Source of the DNA: Roseovarius dicentrarchi
GTDB lineage: Bacteria > Pseudomonadota > Alphaproteobacteria > Rhodobacterales > Rhodobacteraceae
Direction: 5' to 3'
DNA: 64,000 nt
Assembly: GCF_003316635.1 (NCBI RefSeq)
Contig: NZ_QNQP01000005.1
Location: 163,555-227,554, forward strand
Below, in pieces: positions 8,055-17,283 of this stretch. Positions within the stretch are counted from its first letter, which is position 1. Each line of letters starts with the position of its first letter. Position numbers and translations under genes: made by a program. The notes beneath the pieces were generated by a model. It was not told where the DNA came from. It saw only the letters and a list, made by a program, of their open reading frames with translations, and made no database searches.

Positions 8055-10807
8055 AGTCCGGCCTCGGACGCGGCGGCGTGCAGCAGTCTTTCCGCCTCTC
8101 TTGCCGCGTCCTGCACAGCGCGCAGCGCCGACGGATCGGCGTCCTCCCCTGCCTGCTCCACACGGGCCAACGCGGCGCATAATGCGTCCAGCCTGAAATT
8201 GGACGCGGCCCCCTTCAGCTTGTGCGCCGCCTTGCGCTGCGCGGCGGGCGCGCCCGTTAGAACAAGGTCAAGCGTTTCGGCCAGATCATCCAGAAACGCC
8301 TGCACGATCAGCGCCGTGGTCTGCGGACCCAGATCGCGCATATCCTCGCTCAGACTGTCCAGAACCTGCGGATAATCGGGCGGGCGCGACTGCGCGCCGC
8401 TGCTGCCAAGCACCTGCGCCAATGCACGCGGCGATACCGGTTTCGACAGCACCCGCGCCACGCCCAGCCGCGCCTGATTTTCCGGCGTGTCGTCTATCGA
8501 ATGGGCCGTCAGCGCCACCAGCAGAGGCGCGTCTGCCCGGCGGCCCAGCTGCGCTGCCACATCCGCGCCGCGCATGTCCGGCAGATCAAGGTCGATCAGC
8601 ACCAGATCGAATTGCGCGCTGTCGCATGCGTCCAGCCCGGCGGCGCCTGTTGCCGCTTCGGTAACGTCGCAGCCCAGCCGCTCCAGATAACCGCGCGCGA
8701 CCATCAGGTTCACAGCGTGATCGTCAATCACCAGAACCTTGCGGCCCGGCGCCGCCTCTGGCACATGCGCATCCTCCGGCGCGGCAATCGCCGGATCGCC
8801 CACCATCAGCGGCACCGTCAGGGTAAACCGGCTGCCCACGCCCGCCTTGCTTTCGACGGTCAGCGCGCCGCCCAGCGCATCGGTCAGGTTGCGCGAAATG
8901 GCCAGCCCCAGCCCCAGCCCCTCGATCCCCGCACGCTTGACCGACGCCGCCCGCGTATAGGCATCAAAGGCGTGCGCAATCGCATCGCTGGTCATGCCGA
9001 TGCCGGTATCGGTCACCGTAAAGCTGACAACAGGCTGGCCGGTTTGCGGGTCAATCGCGTGGTCCACCCCCAGCATGACGCGGCCCCGCCTTGTGTATTT
9101 TACTGCGTTCGAAATCAGATTGCCGACGATCTGGCGGATTTTCACCACATCGCCGTACAAGGCCGGCGGCGCAGATTCGGCCAGATCAACCACCGCCTCC
9201 AGCCCCTTTTGCGCGGCCAGCGATTGCAGTTGGTGCCCCATCTGGCCGACCAGCTCGCGCAGCCAGAAATGCACCGGATTGCCGCGATTTGCGCGATCTT
9301 CGCTGCCGGCATAGTCCAGAATGTCGTTCGTGATGGTCAGCAATTCCCGCGCCGAGGCCAGCGCGGTGCGGATACGGCTTTCGCTGCCGGGGCTTTGCTC
9401 CTCTGCGGCCAGCAGGTCCAGCATGCCGATGATGCCGTTCAGCGGTGTGCGTATCTCGTGGCTCATGCGGGCCAGGAATTCGGTCTTGCTCTGGTCGGCG
9501 GCTTCGGCCTGCGCGCGTGCCGCATCCGAGGCCTGCATTTCCGCCACCACATCGCCGGTGCGGGCAATCACCGCCTGTTCCAGACTGTCGCGCATCCGGG
9601 CGGCATCCTTGGCGCGGCGGCGCAGAATGTTCAGCGCCTTTTCCATGCGCCCGATTTCGTCATGGCCGCTGATCGCAATCGGCGCGCCATACTCGCCGCG
9701 CGCCACGGCAACGATGCGGCGCGACACGTTGCCCAGCCGCCGGACAAGCTGCGCGCGCGCATAAAACCACAGCATTGCCCCGGCAATGACGGCCACCGTC
9801 ACAACGCTGAACAGCGCGAAAATCATCAATTCGGAGCGTTGCCTGACAGCGGCAATCCGGGCCAGCCCGGCGGCCTGAACCGCCTCGCGCGCGTGGCGGC
9901 CCCGCGCCGACAGTGCGGCGATGCTTGCGCGCAGATGCGCGCGGTCCTCGGCTATGGCGCCGTTCAGGGCGATGCGGTCCTCTTGCAAGGCCAACAGGCC
10001 GCCAGCGGCCAGCGCCTGCTGTTGGCGCTGCATCTGCGCGCCTGCCGCGCGCTGCGCCTGCGGCGACGGCATGAAGGCGACGCGCCGCTGGACCTGCGTC
10101 AGGCGCGATGATAGCTCTGTCCGGGCGGATTGCAGCGCGTCCAGCGCCGCCAGATCCGGCACCTGCCGAAACCGGACGCGCACGGCGTCCACCATGCGGG
10201 CCAGTTCGGTCAGCCGCTCGAACGCGAAAAAATGCCGGTCCGCCAGCGCATCCAGCGCCGGCCGGGGATCCGCACCGGGATCCAGGTACAGGCCCGCAAT
10301 GCTGGCCGTAATGCGCAGCCGGGCCAGATCTGTCTGCGCCTCGACCAGACCATCCAGACGCGCGCCGGCATCGGCCAGATCGCGCGCCTGCGCGGCGATG
10401 CGCGCGGCCAGCGCCAATTCCTGTCTGGCATTGGCACCCATGCGCGCGACGATGCTGCCGGCCTGCGTGGGCTCTGCGCCGGGCGCAAGCGACGGGTCCA
10501 TCCGCTCCAGCGCCAGCGTGCCCTCTTCGATGCTGCTCACGGTCCGCAACAGCGCGGCGGCGACCTGATCCAGCGCCGCCAGCGTGTCGGCCTGCGCGAA
10601 CGCTTCCTCCAGCGTGTCGACCACTTCGACCGCCACGCCGATGCGGCTGGCCAGCTCGATCGCCGGGAGGTTGTTGCCCACCAGATCATCCTGGGCGCGC
10701 ACCAGATAGCGGTTGACCCCGATAGCGGCCACGCCCACCATGATGGCCAACGCCGCCATGGCAGAGAGTATCTGGATCAGCCTTTTGTCAAATCTTGCGC
10801 GCCGCAT
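8027..10807 (-). CDS. torS: TorS-like tripartite hybrid sensor kinase
   Basis: About 926 residues from the ATG at 10807 (MRRARFDK); an upstream ATG at 10840 is also possible. Order: short N-terminus, membrane span ([16 protein letters not shown]), a roughly 300-residue helical periplasmic region, second span ([20 protein letters not shown]), HAMP, phospho-acceptor domain [19 protein letters not shown], ATPase domain with NLISNAVKY and DTGIGM, receiver with [11 protein letters not shown], and a C-terminal phosphotransfer domain with [11 protein letters not shown]. This HK-REC-HPt order is that of TorS/ArcB-type phosphorelays. Its neighbours are a matching response regulator and a periplasmic binding protein, so by analogy it senses the N-oxide through the binding protein and phosphorylates the TorR-like regulator. 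Confidence 0.88.
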   Translation of the reverse strand: MRRARFDKRLIQILSAMAALAIMVGVAAIGVNRYLVRAQDDLVGNNLPAIELASRIGVAVEVVDTLEEAFAQADTLAALDQVAAALLRTVSSIEEGTLALERMDPSLAPGAEPTQAGSIVARMGANARQELALAARIAAQARDLADAGARLDGLVEAQTDLARLRITASIAGLYLDPGADPRPALDALADRHFFAFERLTELARMVDAVRVRFRQVPDLAALDALQSARTELSSRLTQVQRRVAFMPSPQAQRAAGAQMQRQQQALAAGGLLALQEDRIALNGAIAEDRAHLRASIAALSARGRHAREAVQAAGLARIAAVRQRSELMIFALFSVVTVAVIAGAMLWFYARAQLVRRLGNVSRRIVAVARGEYGAPIAISGHDEIGRMEKALNILRRRAKDAARMRDSLEQAVIARTGDVVAEMQASDAARAQAEAADQSKTEFLARMSHEIRTPLNGIIGMLDLLAAEEQSPGSESRIRTALASARELLTITNDILDYAGSEDRANRGNPVHFWLRELVGQMGHQLQSLAAQKGLEAVVDLAESAPPALYGDVVKIRQIVGNLISNAVKYTRRGRVMLGVDHAIDPQTGQPVVSFTVTDTGIGMTSDAIAHAFDAYTRAASVKRAGIEGLGLGLAISRNLTDALGGALTVESKAGVGSRFTLTVPLMVGDPAIAAPEDAHVPEAAPGRKVLVIDDHAVNLMVARGYLERLGCDVTEAATGAAGLDACDSAQFDLVLIDLDLPDMRGADVAAQLGRRADAPLLVALTAHSIDDTPENQARLGVARVLSKPVSPRALAQVLGSSGAQSRPPDYPQVLDSLSEDMRDLGPQTTALIVQAFLDDLAETLDLVLTGAPAAQRKAAHKLKGAASNFRLDALCAALARVEQAGEDADPSALRAVQDAAREAERLLHAAASEAGLQTDSGSTK

Positions 10808-11783
10808 TTTCAGACAATACGTGGCCGCCTGCGCCGGCACAATCGCGGCTACAGGTATATTTCTGGCGGGTTTTCTGCCGCTCGCGGCGGGGGCGGCAAC
10901 GCCGCTCTATTGCGTATTGGTGCCGCATTTCAAGGATGACTACTGGCTAAGCGTCGGCTACGGGCTGGAGCAGGAGGCGCAGCTTCAGGGCGCCCGGCTG
11001 TTGTTTTTCGAGGCCGGCGGTTACGAGGCGCGCGCAGCGCAGGTGGCGCAGCTGAACGCCTGCCTGTCCGAAGGCGCCGATGCGATCCTGATCGGCGCCG
11101 TCACCTCGGACCATTCCGAATTGATTGGCGCCATTGCGCAAGTGGCGCCAAAGGTGCCGGTGTTCGGGCTGGTGAATGCCCTGCACAGCAATGCGCTGAG
11201 CGGTCGCACCGGCGTTGACTGGCGCGATATGGGCCGCGTTATCGGCGATCACCTCAGCCGGCTGCACCCCGCCGGATCCGCCGCCAGAACCGCCATTTTC
11301 ATCACCGGCCCTGATGAGGCCGGATGGACCGGCCCGCTGGAGGCGGGGCTGCGCGGCGCACTGGCCGAAAGTTCGGTCAGCATTGCCCAGGTGTTTGTGG
11401 CCGATACAGGGATCAAACCGCAGCTTGAGCAGGTGGAAACCGCGCTGGCGCGCTATCCGCAGGCGGATTACCTGATCGGCAGCGCCCCCGCGATCGAGGC
11501 CGCGATTGGCCTCCTGGCAACGCGCCCTGCCGCGCCCCGGCCCAAACTGGTTGCAACCTATGTCAGCCACACGGTCATACGCGCCCTGATCAATGGCAGC
11601 GTCACCGCCGCGTCATTTGACGATCCGGTTTTGCAAGCGCGCATGGCGATCCGGCAAATTGCATCCGGCCCCCTGACATCGCAGCGGAATGTTGTGCCCG
11701 AAGTCGTGCTTTTGACGCCCGAGGATGACATCGCAGACGCGGTTCAAATCTCTCCGCCGGATTATTTTCCGGCGGTTCAGTGA
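10758..11783 (+). CDS. torT: TorT-like periplasmic sugar-binding-fold sensor protein
   Basis: Around 340 residues with an N-terminal signal peptide ([14 protein letters not shown] into a hydrophobic stretch, cleavage near AAGAA) followed by a type-I periplasmic binding fold: PHFKDDYWLSVGYGLEQEA, AILIGAVTSDHSEL, VDWRDMGRVIGDHL, FITGPDEAGWT. TorT of E. coli has the same fold and contacts TorS in the periplasm to report TMAO; the divergent torS-like gene supports that role here. The start is uncertain: ATG 10758, TTG 10785 or GTG 10824 are all in frame, and the first two overlap the 5' end of the kinase on the other strand, so the two genes start head-to-head with almost no promoter space. The stop overlaps the convergent HlyD-like gene by 7 bp. 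Confidence 0.78.
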   Translation: MAESIWISLLSNLARRIFRQYVAACAGTIAATGIFLAGFLPLAAGAATPLYCVLVPHFKDDYWLSVGYGLEQEAQLQGARLLFFEAGGYEARAAQVAQLNACLSEGADAILIGAVTSDHSELIGAIAQVAPKVPVFGLVNALHSNALSGRTGVDWRDMGRVIGDHLSRLHPAGSAARTAIFITGPDEAGWTGPLEAGLRGALAESSVSIAQVFVADTGIKPQLEQVETALARYPQADYLIGSAPAIEAAIGLLATRPAAPRPKLVATYVSHTVIRALINGSVTAASFDDPVLQARMAIRQIASGPLTSQRNVVPEVVLLTPEDDIADAVQISPPDYFPAVQ

Positions 11784-12973
11784 CTGCCGCCACCGGCCAG
11801 ACCGATCCCCGATATCAAGGCGCCCCAGACTTTCAGGCGCAGGCCCACCGCCTTTACCACGCCGGTTGCCGCGATGATGTGGCCCGAAATACCCTCCAGG
11901 TTGTCGGTATAGGTCTGGATGATGCACCCGCTTCCGTCCAGCATGATTTGCTGATGTTCGGGGTGGTTCAACTCAAAGAAAACCACCATCGACCCCCGCG
12001 CCAAACCCTGGTTAGGCTCCAGCAGGCGGCCCCCCGGAACGATCTGGCCGATGGCGATGGCGGGCTGAACAAAGGCGACTTTGGCAGGCAGGATCGCGTT
12101 ATGGAACGACATTCCGATATTGCTGTCACAGGCAATTTCCGCAGGCATCCCTTCGTAGATGGTGGCCCGCGCCACCTGGGAAAAACCCGCCGTGATCCTC
12201 AGCGGTATATCCGCCGGGCGGTCGGGGATGATGACCATCGCCGGGCTGAGGATCAGCTGTGACGCGGGGCTGCCGACGCTCATCGCCAGTTGTGTGACGA
12301 CCCCGCCGGTGAACGAGCGTACCTCGGTCCTGTCCAGCGCGACCTGCGCGCTTTGCACGGCGGCCTCGGCGGTTTTGCGTTCGGCGGGCAGCGTCTGCTC
12401 GATGTCCGTTTGCGCCTGATCCACCTGCGCCTGCGCGGCGGCCAGCCCGGCCTCGGCCACGCTGACCGACGCTTCCAGCTTGCGCACGGCATCCTGGGTG
12501 CCGACATTGCGGCCCGCCAGTGTCTGCGCATTCTCCAGATCCACCTTGAGCAGATCGAGTGATGCGACCGCCTCGCGCAGGTTGGCCTCGGCCACCTTGA
12601 GCATATCGGCCGATTTCGCCTCGGCGGCGGCGATGCGGGCATATTGGGCTTCGGCCTGTTTCAATGCGGCAGTCTGGCTGTCATCCTCGATCCGGAACAG
12701 CAGATCACCGGGGGCGACCCGCTGCCCGTTCTGAACGGCCAGTTCCGTCACCGGCCCGTTGGTCTGGGCCACGACCGAAACGGTGCGGAACGGCAGCAGG
12801 CCGGAATAGGATTTCGGGTGGAAGTAAAAAATCAGCGTAAACAGGAAAAACGCCATGCCGGCCCATAGAAAAACGGCAGTGCGCATGTTCCAGACGCTCA
12901 TCGCCTCGCCCCGGCGTTTCAGCTGAAAGTAGCGGATGATGACCGGAAAGGACGTGAAAAGAAGCTCAAACAT
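11777..12973 (-). CDS. HlyD/EmrA-type membrane fusion protein (YiaV/YibH-like)
   Basis: A 398-residue periplasmic adaptor anchored by one N-terminal membrane span (TAVFLWAGMAFFLFTLIFYF). A lipoyl half-motif follows (VTELAVQNGQRVAPGDLLFRI), then a long alpha-helical hairpin rich in Ala/Glu/Gln (about residues 95-210) and a second lipoyl half. A C-terminal segment near VVKAVGLRLKVWGALISGIGLAGG may be a second span. No transporter partner is adjacent; instead its start overlaps the upstream DUF3302 gene by 8 bp, the pairing known from the E. coli YiaV/YiaW and YibH/YibI pairs, whose function is poorly understood. A role in efflux or envelope maintenance is possible. Confidence 0.8.
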   Translation of the reverse strand: MFELLFTSFPVIIRYFQLKRRGEAMSVWNMRTAVFLWAGMAFFLFTLIFYFHPKSYSGLLPFRTVSVVAQTNGPVTELAVQNGQRVAPGDLLFRIEDDSQTAALKQAEAQYARIAAAEAKSADMLKVAEANLREAVASLDLLKVDLENAQTLAGRNVGTQDAVRKLEASVSVAEAGLAAAQAQVDQAQTDIEQTLPAERKTAEAAVQSAQVALDRTEVRSFTGGVVTQLAMSVGSPASQLILSPAMVIIPDRPADIPLRITAGFSQVARATIYEGMPAEIACDSNIGMSFHNAILPAKVAFVQPAIAIGQIVPGGRLLEPNQGLARGSMVVFFELNHPEHQQIMLDGSGCIIQTYTDNLEGISGHIIAATGVVKAVGLRLKVWGALISGIGLAGGGSH

Positions 12974-13385
12974 TCGGGCTATCCTTTACTGGCGCCGTGT
13001 GGTCCTGATCGGCCGGCACGTCCTGATCGCCCGCAGTCTGGTCAACCGGCACCGCGCCCAGCGAATGAAACCGCGACCAATCGGCCATCAACGCCAGCAA
13101 AATCGCGCTGAGCGGCAACAGAAGGCTGAAATGCGCAATCGGAAACACCTCGTAAAGCAGCGCGATGGTCAGCAACGTCGGGATGGTCTTGGCCAGCGGC
13201 GTTCCCCTTGACCGATGTTCGGCCCAGCGGTCGAACGCGGCGTAAAGCGTGATGATCCCGTATAATGCCAGGGCAAGGAACCCCAAAGAGATCCACGCAA
13301 GCGTGTCCATCTCACCCGGCGCGACAAACCAGGAGGGGGGTGAATGGGCCGCCGCGTCTTCGAGTGTCATAAACCTGTCTTTCAA
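12966..13385 (-). CDS. DUF3302 inner membrane protein (YiaW/YibI-like)
   Basis: A small membrane protein of 139 residues (ATG at 13370 would give 134). It has two hydrophobic spans, LAWISLGFLALALYGIITLYAAF and a second around FSLLLPLSAILLALMA, with a family-like segment PLAKTIPTLLTIALLYEVFP between them and a charged, disordered C-terminal tail. It is translationally coupled to the HlyD-like gene and presumably forms a complex with it. The biochemical function of the family is unknown; assignment rests on the gene pair and topology. Confidence 0.7.
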   Translation of the reverse strand: MKDRFMTLEDAAAHSPPSWFVAPGEMDTLAWISLGFLALALYGIITLYAAFDRWAEHRSRGTPLAKTIPTLLTIALLYEVFPIAHFSLLLPLSAILLALMADWSRFHSLGAVPVDQTAGDQDVPADQDHTAPVKDSPNV

Positions 13386-13436
13386 ATAGCCTTGAGCAAC
13401 TTTGTTGCCCGATTGGCGTGATTACAACCATTTTAT

Positions 13437-15287
13437 TCACGCATCAGGCTGTATATCCGCAATGCCGCTGCCCGGCTGCGGCGGATCCCAGCGCAGGCTG
13501 ATCCGTGTGCCGGCCGGCCCGGTGGTGATGTCCAGGGCGGCGTTTATCGTGGCCGCGCGGCTGCGGATGTTGGACAGGCCGCGCCCCCCGGCGCGCTGAC
13601 CATCCGCCATGCCGTTGCCGTTATCGGTGATGGCGATATGATCGCGGGTGCATTCCATGATGATCGTATCGGCCTGCGCGTGCTTGACGATATTGGTCAA
13701 CGCTTCCTGCACGATACGCAGCAGCATGACGCTGTGCGCCGGGCTGGCCGTCAGCCCCGCCGGCGGCTCTTCGATGCGCCAGTCAAACCTGAGGTTGTTG
13801 CGCGTCAGCATCGGCTCGATCCGGTTGCGCAAAGAGCCGAGCAGCGTGGTGACATCGTCCTCTGCATCGATGCTGTCCATGATGATGGCAAGGTCGGCCA
13901 TGGCGCTGGCAATCGCATTTTCCAGCGTTTCGTCCTGTATGTCGCTGTTTTCCAGATAGGCCTGCATGTTTATCAACTGCCCGCCCAGCCCGTCATGCAG
14001 ATCCAGAATGATGCGCTGCCTTTCGGCCTCGATGGCGCGCTCGCGCTCCATCTTGCGGATGGTTTCGTGGGTGCGGATCAGCTCGCCGGAGCGCAGGGTG
14101 ACCTCGCTGCTCAGCCGGGCGGCAAAGCGGTCGCTCAGCCGTTGGCCGATCACCGCCTGACCCACCACATGCGTAAAGGCGACGCACATGAACGCGATGG
14201 GGGCAAACTGAATCGTCTCGATCGTTCTGACCGGGGTCACGCCGACCAGCTCCAGCCAGTACAGCGCCAGCAGCGCCGACCCGGTCGCCATGGGCAGCAG
14301 CATCACGTAATCCTCGCTGTTGCGGTCGCGGCGCGGGGGCGCCATCAGCCCGGCCGTGGCAAGGGTCAGAAACACCAGATCCACCATCGAAATGGCAAGC
14401 TGGCACAGCCGCCAGATTTCGGCGGGCAGGACAAACAGCAGGCCCGCGCCCAGTATGATCGCGGCAAGCCATGCCGCCTCAAGCCCCGACGGCCGGCGCC
14501 CGACATGCAACGCCAGAAACCGGCAGAACGCGAAAATCGCAAGATGCGCCGCCGTGGTCCACACGGCGATCCATGTCATCAGCGGAAGGAATGGCACGAT
14601 AAACACGCCGCCCAGCAGCACAATGGCCGCCGCGGCACATGCCGCCGCCAGATACCGGTAGGTGCCGGTGCGCGTCTCGGGGCGCATATCCAGCCCGACA
14701 AAGGCGATGACACCGAAAATGCACAGGCCAAAGGCGATCCGCTGCATACCGATACGCAGGATCATCACCAGATTGCTGCGAAACAGCAGCGTATCATGCG
14801 CCCCGATCAACACGGGCGCCAGCCGGATTTCGCGCGGCGGCAGCGCCGAAAGGGTAATGACAAGCGTCTGCATGTCAGCATCCGTCAGCACCGGCCCCGG
14901 CACCAGCGCCAGCACGGGCCGCGACCAGCCCTGCCTGCCGGGGTCAAGCGGCGGCGACAGCGGCGTGTTCCCGATCCGCAGCGCATAGCTGTCAGACATG
15001 CGCTGGATCAAGACCGCCTTCAGGTCGCCCTCCAGCGTGCCGCGCGCCACCTCCAGCCGGTACTCCACCGGACCGTCCCCACGGCTGAGCCGGTCCGGCA
15101 ACGTGACGGTGGTGCAGTCATTCGTGCCCGCCCGGCACCGCTGGGCGGTGTCATGCCGCACGACGCCCTCCAGATCCGGTAACGGGCCGATCGTGCCGAT
15201 CAGCGCCGCCAGAAGCGATACCAGAACCGCGCTTGCCAGAAACCGCAATGCCGCGCTTTGCCGTAATGTTGCCAGAGCTGCCGTCAA
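13437..15287 (-). CDS. Seven-membrane-span sensor kinase, NarX/DegS-type (HisKA_3)
   Basis: A 616-residue kinase. After an N-terminal span comes a periplasmic region of about 140 residues containing a Cys pair (QRCRAGTNDCTT), then a block of about seven hydrophobic helices resembling 7TMR-DISM, a short coiled coil (IRKMERERAIEAERQR), the HisKA_3 phospho-acceptor box DLHDGLGGQL, and an ATPase domain with EALTNIVKHA and DNGNGM. The start overlaps the stop of the LuxR-type regulator (ATGA), so the two form a cognate operon, regulator first. The signal is unknown; the extracellular Cys pair may form a disulfide. No obvious target gene is in the operon. Confidence 0.88.
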   Translation of the reverse strand: MTAALATLRQSAALRFLASAVLVSLLAALIGTIGPLPDLEGVVRHDTAQRCRAGTNDCTTVTLPDRLSRGDGPVEYRLEVARGTLEGDLKAVLIQRMSDSYALRIGNTPLSPPLDPGRQGWSRPVLALVPGPVLTDADMQTLVITLSALPPREIRLAPVLIGAHDTLLFRSNLVMILRIGMQRIAFGLCIFGVIAFVGLDMRPETRTGTYRYLAAACAAAAIVLLGGVFIVPFLPLMTWIAVWTTAAHLAIFAFCRFLALHVGRRPSGLEAAWLAAIILGAGLLFVLPAEIWRLCQLAISMVDLVFLTLATAGLMAPPRRDRNSEDYVMLLPMATGSALLALYWLELVGVTPVRTIETIQFAPIAFMCVAFTHVVGQAVIGQRLSDRFAARLSSEVTLRSGELIRTHETIRKMERERAIEAERQRIILDLHDGLGGQLINMQAYLENSDIQDETLENAIASAMADLAIIMDSIDAEDDVTTLLGSLRNRIEPMLTRNNLRFDWRIEEPPAGLTASPAHSVMLLRIVQEALTNIVKHAQADTIIMECTRDHIAITDNGNGMADGQRAGGRGLSNIRSRAATINAALDITTGPAGTRISLRWDPPQPGSGIADIQPDA

Positions 15288-15934
15288 AGCAGGCCGATCC
15301 GCCCGGCGCGGGCAATCGCCTGCGTGTTCGATTCAACCTGCAATTTGCGATAGATGCGGTTCACATGCGTTCCGACCGTGCCGACGGAAATGCCCAGCCG
15401 CTCGCCCACCTCCTGGCGCTTGTACCCCTTGGCCAGCAGACGCAGAACTTCGGTTTCGCGGTCCGTCAGCTCAAGGATGCCGCTGACATCCTCGGATTGC
15501 CCGGCCAGCGCGACAAGCCCCAGAAGGTGGCGCGCGATCTTGGGCGATATGGGCGAGCCGCCGGCAAGCACGCTGCGGACCGAACTGCCGATATATTCCA
15601 GATTTGACGATTTGAGGATGTAGCCCTTGGCGCCCGCGCGGATCGCCTCGACAACGCGCGCCTCGTCGCCGAAAACGCTGAAAACCATGCTTTCGCAAAT
15701 CCAGTCCGCCGTGGCGGCCGCGCGGATCAACTCGACCCCGCTGCCATCGGGAAGCCCCAGATCCGTCAGCAGGAAATCGGGCCGCTCGCGGGCCAGCATC
15801 GACAGCCCCTGCGCCAGTGTTGCCGCGCTGCCGGCCAGTTCAAGACCGGGTGTCATCCTGATCGCCTGCGCCAGACGGGTGGCCGTTTCGGTGATGTCCT
15901 CCACCACAAGCACGCGCGCTGTTTTCTCGGTCAT
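15284..15934 (-). CDS. NarL/LuxR-family response regulator
   Basis: 216 residues: receiver domain with acidic ED near residue 12, phospho-Asp in LLTDLGLPDGSG, a Ser in the usual Thr/Ser position (MVFSVFGDE) and Lys in KGYILKSSN. A LuxR-type helix-turn-helix follows with LTDRETEVLRLLAKGYKRQEVGERLGIS and VGTHVNRIYRKL. It is coupled to the downstream histidine kinase by a 4-bp ATGA overlap. It is divergent from the GST and the detoxification-like run, separated by 351 bp, so those genes are candidates for control, which is inference only. Confidence 0.9.
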   Translation of the reverse strand: MTEKTARVLVVEDITETATRLAQAIRMTPGLELAGSAATLAQGLSMLARERPDFLLTDLGLPDGSGVELIRAAATADWICESMVFSVFGDEARVVEAIRAGAKGYILKSSNLEYIGSSVRSVLAGGSPISPKIARHLLGLVALAGQSEDVSGILELTDRETEVLRLLAKGYKRQEVGERLGISVGTVGTHVNRIYRKLQVESNTQAIARAGRIGLL

Positions 15935-16285
15935 CTAAGCTCCAGCCGGACGTGATGGGGAATGATAATCAGTGCTGTTACCTACCGGATTTGCCGCACG
16001 CAGACCCCCGCGCCCGCACAAACCATGTCCGCGAAAAATGATCCGCCGAAAGAAAATTCCAATCAAGCGCTAATTGCCCAAGGTCAACAGATCCATAATT
16101 CCGCCCCCACGGCAGCCCCCCGCGATGCGTCCACACCGCCGGGCCGCATCCCGCACCCGCGTCAGGAACCTTTCGCCTGCAGGAAGGTTGACATGAGGCA
16201 AGCGGCTGGTCCCTTGCACGGAATTTGGCGCCGCACGCGCCTCATGGCCCGCGGCGCAATGATTATCAGACAAGGAGCTTTGATT
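15935..16285. promoter_or_regulatory. 351-bp divergent intergenic region with paired TGATWATCA sites
   Basis: No coding sequence is supported here. TGATAATCA at 15963-15971 and its exact reverse complement TGATTATCA at 16260-16268 sit near the two gene starts, each within an AATGATWATCAG context. They could be regulator half-sites. The second is just upstream of the GST ribosome site AGGAG (16274-16278 region). Confidence 0.4.
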
Positions 16286-16912
16286 ATGACGACGCTTTAT
16301 ACGATGCCCGACACCTGCTCGCTCTCGCCCAATATTGCCGTGGCGTGGCTGGGCGCGCCGGTTGATGTCAAGACGATACCCTACGGCGACCACAAAAAAG
16401 ACGCCTATCTGGCGATCAACCCCAAGGGCAAGGTGCCGTCGCTTCAGTTTGACGATGGCACCGTCCTGACCGAAGCCGCCGCAATTCTTGAATGGCTGGG
16501 CGCCGCGCATGGCAGCGGCGGGTTTGGCCGCGACACCGAACTGGGCCGCAAGGAGGCCGAGGCGCTGTCTTACATGACGTCCGAAGTGCATGCGACATAT
16601 GGCGGCCATTTCGGCCCGCAGAATTTTGCCGAAACGGATGACGCGGTGGAGCAGGTCAAGCGCAAGACATACGAGACGCTGGCCGGACATTACCGCCGCC
16701 TTGACGACACGCTTGGCCAAAGCGACGGGGACTGGTATCTGGGCAAACGGTCCTTCGCGGACACGTTCCTCTATGTGCTGTCGCGTTGGATTGAACAGAC
16801 GCCGCTGTCGATTGACGACTATCCCGCGCTCAAGCAGCACCGCGCTATGATGGAGGCGAATGAGGGCGTGAAAACCGCGCTCAAACGTCAGGATATGGAA
16901 CCGATCGGGTGA
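16286..16912 (+). CDS. gst: Beta-class-like glutathione S-transferase
   Basis: 208 residues from the ATG at 16286, which follows an AGGAG site; a longer in-frame extension to 15962 has no support. The N-terminal thioredoxin fold carries Cys11 in MPDTCSLS (the beta-class GST cysteine), the cis-Pro loop NPKGKVPSLQ and the glutathione-contact TEAAAILEWL. The C-terminal all-helical domain includes SFADTFLYVLSRW, the usual N-capping region. The family conjugates glutathione to electrophiles or reduces quinones and peroxides in the cytosol. It is first in the run with dioxygenase, esterase and pirin genes, consistent with electrophile detoxification. Confidence 0.9.
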   Translation: MTTLYTMPDTCSLSPNIAVAWLGAPVDVKTIPYGDHKKDAYLAINPKGKVPSLQFDDGTVLTEAAAILEWLGAAHGSGGFGRDTELGRKEAEALSYMTSEVHATYGGHFGPQNFAETDDAVEQVKRKTYETLAGHYRRLDDTLGQSDGDWYLGKRSFADTFLYVLSRWIEQTPLSIDDYPALKQHRAMMEANEGVKTALKRQDMEPIG

Positions 16913-17283
16913 ACCTGCCCACGCGCAGAGGCGGATGATGCACCTGCCCGCGGCGCCGACGGCGCCCGGTCTGCCTGACCCCCGGCAGCGCGCGGGCGGC
17001 CAGACGGTCACCGTCAGCCGAAACATCATGCCGGATACCATTCAGCCGCAGGCCATTTTCATGGTCTGCGGCTTTGATTTTGCCAGCCCGCGACCGGCTG
17101 TCACAGATCCACCCCAACGCGCCGATTATTGCATCAGTCGCAATAGTAAATGCAACATTATGCCTGTTCCGGCATATGAACCCCTGTTCTATGTTCATCA
17201 GCACGCAAGCCCAGCCTCATGCACCCGGTTTTATTTCGGGCCGCCTGGGGCGATTTCATCCACCCTCTCCAAGGAGAATTGCC
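16913..17283 (+). promoter_or_regulatory. 371-bp leader before the exported hydrolase, with clustered TGTTC/TGAAC half-sites
   Basis: No gene is supported. The proximal half is AT-richer than its surroundings and carries TGTTC at 17165-17169, TGAAC at 17177-17181, TGTTC at 17185-17189 and TGTTC at 17192-17196, making nested inverted repeats. A good ribosome site AAGGAG lies just before the ATG at 17284. This looks like a regulated promoter. Confidence 0.45.

Noticed and set aside
8501..10111. 536-codon plus-strand frame opposite the TorS-like kinase
   Set aside because: Arg/Gln/His-rich shadow of a kinase with full phosphorelay motifs.
17165..17196. Alphaproteobacterial SOS (LexA) box
   Set aside because: The GTTC half-sites lack the N7 direct spacing of that box.
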